Shown one piece after another: positions 55,540-64,000 of a stretch of 64,000 bases of DNA. Under the pieces are notes generated by a model. It did no database searches. It worked only from the letters and a program-made list of their open reading frames with translations, and was not told where the DNA came from. Both the position numbers and the translations under genes were made by a program. The DNA is taken from assembly GCA_002368545.1 (NCBI GenBank), contig MTSC01000040.1, positions 1 through 64,000 of the forward strand, in the 5' to 3' direction. Positions within the stretch are counted from its first letter, which is position 1. Each line of letters opens with the position of its first letter. This DNA is from Ramichloridium luteum (Eukaryota > Ascomycota > Dothideomycetes > Mycosphaerellales > Dissoconiaceae).

Positions 55540-57561
55540 CTAGCTAGCAGGCGTCAAGACGTACGTGTCGAGGGACACAGCATTTCCCAAGACAGGGAAT
55601 TGATCGGAGGCTTTCGCTGGCTGGACTTGAGTCGCGACGACGGTGAGGGAGAGGTCTGACAGATCGGCGTTATCGATCGGTGTGCCATCGAACTGGAAAG
55701 AGGAGTCAGTCAATGGGTTTTCAGCCTTCTGAAAGGAACGATATGATGACAACTTACCCGGCCGGCTCGCCAATGCAGATTCTGGCGGAGGTACGATTGT
55801 ACGGTCTCGATGTCCAGATTCTTGAGCTCGCCAAATTGCAGCTTCTCCAGCAGCGCCGTGGTCAGGGGCACCGATCCGCGAACGTTGATATCTTCCGGCG
55901 CATGAGACGTTTTGCCCGTGAAGACGCCGTGCATACCCACGAGATTCGTAGCCGTCGACCAGGCTGCGGAGTTCGCAGGTGCGCTCCCGAAGAAGACGTA
56001 GATGGCATAGGAGCCACCGACGGCAAACTTCCGGGACACGATGTTCGCGGCGTACGACTCGTACGTCGTACTATTCGCCGTGCCTGTGGTCGTGGTGGAC
56101 AGTGTAGTAAGCTGCATAAGCTGGCTAGTGGATGTGCTTCCGTATAAGCGGTTCACGGCGCTGCGAATGGACGACTGATCAGGGTTGCCTGCAAGCTCGG
56201 GATAGGTATACCCAAACTGTTCGATGCCTCGAACGCCGTCGACGGTCCATTTGTTGCCATTGGCATCGGAGTGAAAAGGATCCATGGCTACAACGATATG
56301 TCAGCATTTCCATAGCCAACGCATATCAGCGGGTGGTCAACTCACGTGTTGCGCCATCGAGTGTTTGACCGACCGCAGTCGTGAAAGTCTGCTCGCTCGA
56401 AACCATCGGCTCCACATAGCTGTCCGGATTCAGCGCCTGCCAGAGAGCAAAGAGACGATCGACCATGGCATGATGCAGCATGAACAAGGGATCGAAAGCC
56501 GAATAGTCGAGATACGTCATGTGGCCATTCCCGCCGGTCACTCCGTGGATCAAGTCGTGGACAGACTCGAGGCTGTCGACTCCCGAGTCACTCGAGCTCT
56601 GCCAGGCATACGTCTCGAACGCAGTGAAGTTTGTGTATGTTGTCAAGAGAGTGTATACGCGACTCATGATAGACTCGCGCAGATTGTCGAGTGTGTCGGC
56701 GACGTCACCGTTCTCGCTCACGGCGTCTGCATTCTGCGAGTTGGGAGCTCGCAGGGTCTGGTTCCAGAGGATGAACTGTGTCGAATTAGCATTATCTCGG
56801 TCAACCGAGGATCAGCTACCAACCGGTGTCCAGTAGAAGTCGTCCGTCGAGAGCGGGTGGAATTCGTACGAAAAGAGAGGATTGGCAATTGTCTCAACGC
56901 CATTTGGAGTGGTGACCTCAATTGTCGGAGTCGTCAAGAACGATGGGAACGCGCTTTCGCCGGACGGCGGCGCTGTCGCCCAATCCCAGTAAGGGGCACG
57001 CCAGTTCGCTGCAGCTGAAGCGTATCGAGCACGGGTCCCGTCGTCAGGAAACTCATTGACAGCGTCGTTGATGTGCTGGAACAGAACTTGCTCGTACAAC
57101 ACGACGTACGGGCGATGCCACGGAAGGATCACATTCGAGACATGATGACAGTATCCGGGACTGCCAGAAAGACCTGAAGGACTATTGACGCCATCCCAAG
57201 CGACATAGGGCCGCCCATGGATACCTCATCCCAGATCAGCTACAAGCACAATATGCGCCGCGCAATGGGACATACCTGCTATGCCGTACCAGGAGAACGG
57301 GTCGCTCTGGTCGACCTGTTGGAATCGTTGCAGGCCAAGGAGATAGACATTGAACGCATCCGGTTGCTCCGATGCAAGCTGTCGAATCTCGAGACGAGGT
57401 TGTACGCCAGACGAAGTTACTCCTACGACCGGAAATGTGCCGCTACCCTGACGGCGCTCGAGTTTCGATGCTTGGACCGCTTCAGTCGGATGTGCGGAGG
57501 TTCCGGAGACGACGAAAGGGATCAGAGTGAGCACCTGAACGAGCACTGACGGTGTACGCAT
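55540..57561 (-). CDS. Secreted tyrosinase/catechol oxidase (type 3 copper)
   Basis: Five exons, 57561-57276, 57224-56824, 56775-56346, 56287-55758 and 55692-55540, encode 599 residues; introns are 48-65 bp. A signal peptide (1-23) is followed by a short pro-part ending at the Kex2-like site LERR (34-37). Copper site A: His98 (IHGRPY), His123 in GYCHHVSN and His132 in PWHRPY; the C-x-H spacing at Cys121-His123 fits the Cys-His thioether of fungal enzymes. Copper site B: His302 and His306 (SVHDLIHG) plus the histidine pair 330-331 in FMLHHAMVDR. A C-terminal beta-rich domain (about 370-599) covers the active site in the family until activation. Type 3 enzymes oxidise phenols or catechols; melanin formation, or tailoring of a ribosomal peptide as UstQ does, are both possible. 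Confidence 0.92.
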
Positions 57562-58464
57562 TTTGGCGGCGATGTTGGCTCGATTTTTCACCCAGCTCTG
57601 ATCAATTTCTCAGAGCTTCCCTGGTTTTCGATGAAGCTTTATCGACGAGTGCTTTCGTGAGCGAAGGACGGGTGCTGGTCAATGCAAGCGACAGTAGCAA
57701 ATCTTGGATTTCTCATCTCGCCGGATCGCTCTTATATCCAGGTGGAGCTCATCGTGGGGCAACATTTCGTGATACGTTCAATCCCCAACGTCGGCATAGC
57801 GACAAGCTGCGGTGCGACCTCATTGGCCACGCGGCCCTCGCAACAGGTCGGTATGAACATTTCCCAAACCGGCCGGGCCGGTGACCAGGAAGGAGCGTCG
57901 AGGCACTATCGATGGGGCGAGCTCTGCTGAGGAAAGCGCGTTGCCTTGCGTCACATCCGGGTGTGAATGAAAGGAGGATCCAACGCATGACAACGCTAAA
58001 AGTAGAACCCAATGCCGGGGTTTTCCACGGGATCTCGTCGGTTGGCCAGAAACGCCAGCAAATTCTCCTAGAATGATGCAATCTCGAAGATCAATATATG
58101 CAAAACGGCACGAGGCCCATCCTCCACCGAAGCGGAATGCGCTATATATGGTGTCTGTCATCAAAACAAGTTCACTGACGTTGCGCTTCAACCGAGCATT
58201 TGCAGAATCGATAGCGGGAGAGCCACAGGTCCGACGAATCCCTCAGCATCGAGGTAGATCCTGACATCCTGGGATGAGTGGATCCTGCAATGACTGGCTC
58301 GCGAGATCTCTCGCCGCTTGATCCATGGAAAGGCTCCCGATCTTGATCGAATATGGCTCTAACAGCTATGTATGCTCTTGCTCTTCCTGACATGAAGTAT
58401 CTTCGCTCCCACATGAAGGAGTCCTCCTCCATCCTTTTCATCCCTCCGATGGAGAGGCCATGAA
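57562..58464. other. Intergenic region upstream of the tyrosinase
   Basis: 900 bp without a gene. A TATAAG element (reverse strand, 57731-57737) lies about 170 bp upstream of the tyrosinase ATG and is the likely TATA box; a further CATATATAGC lies near 58142-58150. Confidence 0.55.
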
Positions 58465-59352
58465 TCATCGTGCCAGACTCCACAAGTCACCACTCAGCGC
58501 GGCCTTTCTGGCCCAGTCCCGACAAATCTCATCTGTCACTACTTGACTGGTCCACATGTCTTGTGCCACCCAAATCTTTATCATTCGACAAGTAAGCGGG
58601 TCACTCGCATCTCGATCCTGTATCCATATTGCGAGTAGTCCGTTAGGGTGCACTCGTACGCAAGCTTGAGCGTAAGGCAAAAGTTCTTGATGCCATTCAA
58701 CCGCTTCCCCGTCCACAAATATGGTCTCAAAGGTGGAGCCTTCGAGGTTCGAGCGGTATGTTGGAGATTGCTCTCGACCCGTGCTTGTCGACACGAATAT
58801 TTCCAGGTGTCGAAGCTTCTTCAGAACCGAGGCGACTCCGAGGTCGAGGCGAAGTTTGCATACTGCGAGTCGACGAAGCTTCGGCCATTGCAACCATACA
58901 AAAGTTTCATCCCCGCTCGCTCCGTCGCATTGGTAGAGATTGTCTCGCATGCTGAAAAACTCTTCTAGGTTGACCAGTTCCTGAAGGGCATCTAGCAGCA
59001 GCGGTCTAATCATTGCTTCCAGTGTTATGTTCGAATATGCAGCTCTTGGCCAATGATGCAGTCGGACTGGCATGTCCATGACAAGTCGGCGGAGATGGCT
59101 TCCGATCAATCTGAACAGCACATTGATATTTCGCTCCACGTTTTCGACCTCGTGGATCTGCACTGAAAGAATGAGACGCGCATGAAGGAAGATTGACTTG
59201 CTCGCAGACACTCTCATCTCGCTTGATAGACTGCAGGATGAGATGTTCCCGCTCTCGTAGGATCTCAGGAGGGCCTCCGGCCGCCATGGCTCATCGATGT
59301 AGAGACAGTGGTGGTACAGATTCTTTCGACTCGGACGACAAAGCCTTTGCAT
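58465..59352 (-). CDS. F-box/LRR-like protein, 5' end uncertain
   Basis: An open frame of 295 residues from ATG 59352. It contains NLYHHCLYIDEPWRPEALLRSY near the start, then a leucine-rich helical region (NVLFRLIGSHLRRLVMDMP, LDALQELVNLEEFF, KLRRLAVCKL and LKKLRHLEIFVST). This is the layout of fungal F-box proteins in which an N-terminal F-box recruits SCF ubiquitin ligase and degenerate leucine-rich repeats bind substrate. The F-box itself is not in this frame but immediately upstream in another one (see next entry), so either the start is in an exon I could not resolve or the gene is damaged. No enzyme motif is visible. Treat the start as provisional. Confidence 0.5.
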   Translation of the reverse strand: MQRLCRPSRKNLYHHCLYIDEPWRPEALLRSYESGNISSCSLSSEMRVSASKSIFLHARLILSVQIHEVENVERNINVLFRLIGSHLRRLVMDMPVRLHHWPRAAYSNITLEAMIRPLLLDALQELVNLEEFFSMRDNLYQCDGASGDETFVWLQWPKLRRLAVCKLRLDLGVASVLKKLRHLEIFVSTSTGREQSPTYRSNLEGSTFETIFVDGEAVEWHQELLPYAQACVRVHPNGLLAIWIQDRDASDPLTCRMIKIWVAQDMWTSQVVTDEICRDWARKAALSGDLWSLAR

Positions 59353-59500
59353 ACTTGAGCCAAAAACCATAGGGTAAGGGTCACGGGTTCTGAGGCTGCG
59401 AGCGCGACGTGCGGGCCCGTATCAGCAACGACATCGATGGTGATCTCAAACAATTCGAATGGCAGTGAGTTAAGTACGAGGATCAGAGTAACACAGACCA
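59353..59500 (-). pseudogene. Out-of-frame F-box-like segment upstream of the LRR frame
   Basis: On the minus strand this stretch reads NSLPFELFEITIDVV and later VCKGF, which together look like an F-box helix pair. It is in a different frame from the downstream leucine-rich part, has no in-frame ATG, and begins shortly after a stop. No intron of credible length bridges the two frames: the only donor near the junction (GTATGC) is about 25 bases from the next usable AG. A frameshift mutation, an assembly error or an unrecognised upstream exon could explain it. Confidence 0.4.
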
Positions 59501-59614
59501 AAGAACAAGACCTCTTTTATGACCCACTTTTGGATCACGTACTACAGCGCCACGTTGAATGATGAAGTGGTGGTTTAAGACGACTCTGCGATTATCGATG
59601 ACTTCTACAACTTC

Positions 59615-60733
59615 CTACCCGTCTGCCGCACGTACCGCGGGCTCGTAGCATAGCCCGAGACAATTGGTAGGCCGCCGCTCCTCGGATATCATGGGACACC
59701 AATCCTTAGAGTGGTAAACGAGCGCTTCTGGCGTCATGATCGATTCTCCTTGGACCTGCTCGAGGACATGCCAGGCCCAAGTTTCAGAGGCGTCCGGCCA
59801 ATACTCTTTCGGCTCTTGAACCTCCGGCGCACAAAGGTCATCACCACCGACTTTGATGGTGACTTTCTCCGCGCAGCATTGCTCCACACTGCACTGCGCA
59901 TGGCAGAGCGCGCCATAATGTGCGACATGGACGTCCTCTTGGCTGGCCTCCGGCTGAACATCCGCTTCAATATCCTCAGGGCGCGTGTCAAACGCTTCGT
60001 CAAGCTCTGCTTCCAGGTGCAGGCGGGCGTGCTTGCTGACCTTCAGGCTATCAAAACTGTAGTAGTTGCGATACCAGGTCGGCTTGCGGTGCCACTTGTG
60101 TGGTCGCGGTGGTTCCTGGGCGGCTTCCCATCGCAGGCGCTTCGACATCGGAACGACAAAGGTCTCTTTGGGCTGCCATATCGTGCCTGGTTGAATCATG
60201 ACCGGCTTGTCGAGCGTGCCGCGCTTGACGGCACGAAAGCCCCAGTACTTTTCAGCCTCGGCCCGGCGACGGTGAAAAGCCTTGGATGGTGAGCGCGTAT
60301 CCTGAAAGGTATGGTCGATGGTGCGTCCGGCTTCGTCATAAGCATGACTACTGACGTCCGTCGTCCATGATTCCGAACACAGGCTGGCATTGTCGGAGTA
60401 ATCTGGCCAAGACTCCCTCGTTCTCCGTTGCGCCTTACGGGCGACATGCTTGCTTTCAGCGAACCTGACCTTGGGTGATCTCGGGGTAAGCGCCTCCGCA
60501 GCACTGTGGCATAGCAGCGGCCATCCCCTTGAGTCATTGAGAGGAACAACGACGAAGCTCGAATTCAGATCATCGTCTGAATAGTCGTGTCCATCATCTT
60601 GTGGTAGGTCATCATCAAGTACGACCGAGTATTCACTCGCCGTGGGCATCGAGTAGAGGCTGGGTTCGGGTGATGAATTGACGTCACTGGGAAGTGCTTC
60701 CCACTCATCCTCCTCCAAGCCCTTGGAAGCCAT
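59615..60733 (-). CDS. Unrecognised protein of 372 residues
   Basis: A single exon from ATG 60733 (MASKGLEEDEWEAL). The frame extends a further 51 codons upstream to 60886, but that part reads like untranslated leader (mixed hydrophobic, no conserved pattern), so the internal ATG followed by an acidic head is preferred. The protein is hydrophilic: an acidic Ser/Asp-rich N-terminal third (LDDDLPQDDGHDYSDDDLNSS), a basic middle (RKAQRRTRESWPDYSD, then FHRRRAEAEKYWGFR and KWHRKPTWYRNYYSF), and a Glu/Cys-containing C-terminus with several Trp and Cys residues. There is no signal peptide, membrane span or known domain. It is probably a nuclear or cytosolic protein of a narrowly distributed fungal family. 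Coding status rests on the long open frame. Confidence 0.6.
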   Translation of the reverse strand: MASKGLEEDEWEALPSDVNSSPEPSLYSMPTASEYSVVLDDDLPQDDGHDYSDDDLNSSFVVVPLNDSRGWPLLCHSAAEALTPRSPKVRFAESKHVARKAQRRTRESWPDYSDNASLCSESWTTDVSSHAYDEAGRTIDHTFQDTRSPSKAFHRRRAEAEKYWGFRAVKRGTLDKPVMIQPGTIWQPKETFVVPMSKRLRWEAAQEPPRPHKWHRKPTWYRNYYSFDSLKVSKHARLHLEAELDEAFDTRPEDIEADVQPEASQEDVHVAHYGALCHAQCSVEQCCAEKVTIKVGGDDLCAPEVQEPKEYWPDASETWAWHVLEQVQGESIMTPEALVYHSKDWCPMISEERRPTNCLGLCYEPAVRAADG

Positions 60734-61837
60734 GCCTTTGATCGTGTAATGAATGACAATAAAGAGCTGCAAAATTGCTCCTGGGGAAGAATACAGCGAC
60801 AATAAGGCAAGTCTGTTTGTGCCGAAGAGGATATGCCTACATCGAAAGGTCGCGTACTTGTAGAATATATCATAGGAATTGCACATAGTACCTACCTACC
60901 TGCTCAGCTACTCCCTGTACGCACCGGGGAGTCACCTCTCACGGTGTCCCAAAGGGGCAAGTTCTCGGATGTAATAGCCATCGAAAACCTCAATGTCCGG
61001 GTAAGGTGATGTCAATCACGGCTATGTGCCTCATTGGGAATGTTCTTGCTTCTCATGATGCCTTTTGTACAAGATCGTGAGTCGTGTGGCTAGGTTCGCA
61101 TGCTGCTGTGGCTGTGAGGACGGCCCTATCAGCTCAGGTCTTCGTCTTTGAGCTCTCCTCATCTGGGTGACGAATTTGAGTGTGCATTCGTCTGGGCTGG
61201 TCAGGGAAATTGTATATTTCATCAATAATGCCACATATTAGATTAAATCATGTAGCCTATGTCCATGTTATCAGTCGTGCTGTGGTTATTGCTGTGCAGG
61301 GTGAAACGATATCAAATTGTCCGAGATGTCACGAGCTTCTTCGCGCAGCGCGCCAGCTGCCACCGGCGGCCCCAGCCTGCAACCGATCGGCCGTACGAAC
61401 GTCGGGGAGCCAAATCCGCGCCAATCAGTCGCACCGATTGGGAGCGATACCATGCAACTTCGCGCGTCGAGGCAACGGTGCCCTGCATCTCGGCGTCAAG
61501 GTCGCGTGGGGCTTTGGGCATGACTCTTCAACTTTGCTGCACTGCCGATAGCGCTGGATGGGAGCCTGGCCTTATCCAATTCCCCATCGCTGGCCCAAGT
61601 CTCCCCATCGACTGTCCATCTTGACGAATCTCACCTGCTCAAGCGCCGACGAAGCTGACCGACTTGCTGCCTCAGTCAGCCGCTCCCTACGACTATTCAC
61701 CATTTCTACACCTCGCAATTGATACATTGGACCTCACGCCTTGCGACAGTCGCTGCGACGCCCTGACGCTCACTCGCCCACCTCTCCAGTTGTGACAATG
61801 ACCTTCTAAGCTGTCTTGAGCCATTGGGGGCCTGCCA
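60734..61837. other. Divergent intergenic region
   Basis: 1.1 kb between two divergent genes; frames near 61180-61624 overlap each other without domain. A C/T-rich leader-like tract lies near 61670-61800, just before the right-hand gene. Confidence 0.55.
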
Positions 61838-64000
61838 ATGGCAGCCCATTTTGGTTCGAGCAATGGGCTGTCACTGAATTACGGTGGCATTGCCCATGGA
61901 CAACAACCATTGCCCAGCGGGGCTTGCAACTTTCGAGAGCTGGCCGGCGCGGCCAGCGCGACAACCTGTGGCTGTCGACGGTTCTGGCTACACAATCAGA
62001 ATGGAGGTGTACAGGACACAGATACAGCATGGTGCTTCTGTGGACACCATGCCTGCTTCCATGAAGATGTTGGCAGCAGTGGTGGAAGCGCTCTGAAGGC
62101 TGAGTTCAATGCCGTACCAACGTCGCAGCCCCCGTTCAATCATCGCGATGCGACTGAAGGAAGTGTGTTTGCGGTCCCACGACCAGTCACGAGCGCAGCC
62201 ACAAGGACAGGACAATCACTGACTGGGCTTGGGATACGAGACCCACAACCATCCCAGGAAGCGTCAGTCAGTACACGACTCTATCGAGCACTGACGGGCG
62301 TGAACGCAATCTGTGAATTTGGGCGCAACCAAGAGGAAAGGGTGGAGGGCAGATACTCGGACACCAGCTCAAGGCTACCGTCGACTCGCGTGCCCAGCGT
62401 CAATTCCGATGCCCGCGCCAGTCCAGCTCGGGCGATGCGCGAGTACCAGCAACGCTTCCATGCGATGGGCCCTCCTGTGACCATACCCACTGGTCTCGAC
62501 CATGAGGTACGGCTCGATGAGTACAGCGCGACCGAGGTTGCGACGCCAAGTGTGCGAGGAACTCCTGACTTCAGAGCCGCGACGGCGCCTCCGCCGACAA
62601 CTGAGCACCATATCGTAGACACAGTTCAGCCGAGCACCTCGCAGCCAGAGCCCACCGCCGCCCCTATCGACAACTTTCTGTCAAACCCAGTCACCACTCA
62701 ACGCGACTTCATCAATGGCGTATCGATGTCGCCGCTCGAAATGGCGAACACGATAAGAGATTTTGGTAGGCGCCTAGATATGCTCGAGAATCTATCCTTC
62801 CCTCACATGCCAATCGGTGAAGTCGAGGAGAAATTCGAGCTCATCGATGGTCGATTGATCGACCTGGAGACTTGGCGTCGGGATCGAGACGAAGCAGCCG
62901 AAACAGCTGAGAGCCAAGAATCTGAGGAGCCGCCAAAGCGCCGTCGACTGCTTCCGACAGAAAGTGGCTCATTCGCATCAGACGGATCGTACGATAGTAA
63001 CGCTGCAGTCCAGACGGAAGCTGTCGTACTCGCCACGTTGGCTGCCAGTGCAGAGATTCGACCAAGCATCAATGCCCTGGAGTTTCGTGTCGCTGAACTC
63101 GAAAGTGCTGCCTTGCCATCTTTCTCTCGGCCATGGCATATTCAAGTCGTCATTCTTCCCTTTGGTCGCTTGCTGCCCGGTATTTGGTTCTCTTCGAATG
63201 AGTCGACGCAGCAGTCAATGCCATCGGCCACCAACAACCAAGATGAATGGGGCGGTATCGAAGACACAGGAAAGCTCTCTTTCCGATCTTCGGGCAGCGC
63301 CGCGTGGACGACTGAGAGCATCCAAGCCTGGGCAAACGAAGCCCGCAATGAATGGCTTTTACCGAAAGCCTGCGGACCAAATGGAATCGTTTTCCAGCGC
63401 CTCGAGAGTCGTGGGCTTATCCGCGATATCAAGATCACATCGCCCGATGCTCGACACATCAGTCGCGCGATCTACGACGCTTTCGACGATGTCTTGAGTC
63501 GTGATGATGAGCTCGTTGCAGAGGCTGTGAAAAAGTTCGGTGCCTTTCGCGAACATTATATTCCCCTTCGTAAGGTCCGCAAATCGACGCGTCTTCGCTT
63601 CCTCAGTCCGAGTGAAATGGCCACGCCAGCACTGTGGACTGCAGGGTTTCTTGAGTCCAGTGTCTTCATGAAGACAGACGAAGGTCGCAGACTTTACTTG
63701 ACGGAACCTGCTGGGTATCTACAGCCTCCCGGCTCTCACTGGTCGTGGCCCATGATCAAATCGCTCCCGATGCTTGGCGTCGATCGAGCCTTGCAAGCCG
63801 CACGAGACGGAGGCAGTGTCATCGAATCGTGCTGGACATACCACGATCGCCTCGATTGCATTGACAACCTGGACTCGTCGTTCGCTGAGCACGAATCTGT
63901 GTGGAGCACGCGCAGCCAGAATTCGGCTCGGAGTAGCGAATTTGAAGCTGCCCAAAAGTTGTCCGATGACTACAAGCGAATCCAAGCCATTCCTCTGCCA
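61838..64000 (+). CDS. Large unrecognised protein, 3' end beyond the window
   Basis: From ATG 61838 the frame stays open for 721 codons to the right edge without a stop or need for an intron; an in-frame TGA at 61817-61819 lies just upstream. Near the N-terminus is a compact Cys/His cluster (Cys44, Cys46, Cys66, Cys68, His70/71, Cys73, His75: CGC, then CFCGHHACFH) that could bind zinc. A long Pro/Thr/Ser-rich disordered region (about 85-285) follows. Next come a coiled-coil-like helix pair (MANTIRDFGRRLDMLEN and EEKFELIDGRLIDLETWRRD), a second low-complexity stretch with the basic RRRLLP, and from about 430 a globular region (PWHIQVVILPFGRLLPGIW, then ISRAIYDAFDDVLSRDDELV and IPLRKVRKSTRLRFLSPSEMATPALW). 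I do not recognise a family. It is probably a nuclear or scaffold protein. Confidence 0.75.
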   Translation, partial: MAAHFGSSNGLSLNYGGIAHGQQPLPSGACNFRELAGAASATTCGCRRFWLHNQNGGVQDTDTAWCFCGHHACFHEDVGSSGGSALKAEFNAVPTSQPPFNHRDATEGSVFAVPRPVTSAATRTGQSLTGLGIRDPQPSQEASVSTRLYRALTGVNAICEFGRNQEERVEGRYSDTSSRLPSTRVPSVNSDARASPARAMREYQQRFHAMGPPVTIPTGLDHEVRLDEYSATEVATPSVRGTPDFRAATAPPPTTEHHIVDTVQPSTSQPEPTAAPIDNFLSNPVTTQRDFINGVSMSPLEMANTIRDFGRRLDMLENLSFPHMPIGEVEEKFELIDGRLIDLETWRRDRDEAAETAESQESEEPPKRRRLLPTESGSFASDGSYDSNAAVQTEAVVLATLAASAEIRPSINALEFRVAELESAALPSFSRPWHIQVVILPFGRLLPGIWFSSNESTQQSMPSATNNQDEWGGIEDTGKLSFRSSGSAAWTTESIQAWANEARNEWLLPKACGPNGIVFQRLESRGLIRDIKITSPDARHISRAIYDAFDDVLSRDDELVAEAVKKFGAFREHYIPLRKVRKSTRLRFLSPSEMATPALWTAGFLESSVFMKTDEGRRLYLTEPAGYLQPPGSHWSWPMIKSLPMLGVDRALQAARDGGSVIESCWTYHDRLDCIDNLDSSFAEHESVWSTRSQNSARSSEFEAAQKLSDDYKRIQAIPLP

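Noticed and set aside
49654..57561. Extending the RiPP-like cluster to include the WSC gene and tyrosinase
   Set aside because: FEN1 and the Ubc4/5-type E2 are housekeeping genes and break the run; there is no sequence evidence for co-regulation.

Overview
This window looks like a chromosomal segment of a filamentous ascomycete, probably a Dothideomycete. The evidence is intron-rich genes with short introns (about 45-90 bp, one of 340 bp), GT..AG borders with CTGAC/CTAAC-like branch sites, moderately high GC, and typical fungal families: WOPR regulator, KAR9, alternative oxidase, Zn2Cys6 factor, DUF3328/UstYa, WSC domain, allantoate-type permease. No tRNA, rRNA, CRISPR array or recognisable transposon was seen. 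All exon models were joined by hand from frame, splice consensus and family alignment from memory; no search was run.

Layout. 0-5 kb: the 3' end of an unknown gene, then a secreted amidase and a Dal5-like permease facing each other tail to tail, a plausible nitrogen-scavenging pair. 6.4-10.8 kb: a minimal cytochrome b5, a GT32 glycosyltransferase and a small single-span membrane protein. 10.8-23 kb: a Pac2-type WOPR regulator lies inside almost 11 kb of gene-free DNA (2.5 kb downstream, 8.3 kb upstream) that is rich in the hexamer GCCAAG. 23-29 kb: KAR9 and a conserved unknown protein. 30.5-33 kb: a four-exon acylphosphatase and the mitochondrial alternative oxidase. 33.7-41 kb: a zinc-finger protein with a novel three-fold EHRCC repeat, a DHA1-type MFS exporter, a multi-span membrane protein with a 7-nt micro-exon, and mitochondrial ribosomal protein uS17m.

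41.9-48.5 kb is the most interesting part. A UstYa-like (DUF3328) oxidase with both HxxHC motifs is divergently arranged with a gene for a 164-residue secreted precursor. That precursor carries seven copies of W-x-P-[IV]-E-x-R in strict register, each ending at a basic residue. A Zn2Cys6 regulator and a small secreted cysteine-containing protein follow. This is the arrangement expected of a fungal ribosomally made cyclic-peptide (dikaritin-type RiPP) locus with an unfamiliar Trp-containing core.

49.6-64 kb: FEN1 and a Ubc4/5-type E2 (housekeeping, divergent), a WSC-domain GPI-type protein, a secreted tyrosinase that could in principle act on the peptide but is separated from it by housekeeping genes, an F-box-like gene with a broken or unclear 5' end, an unknown protein, and a long open frame running off the right edge.
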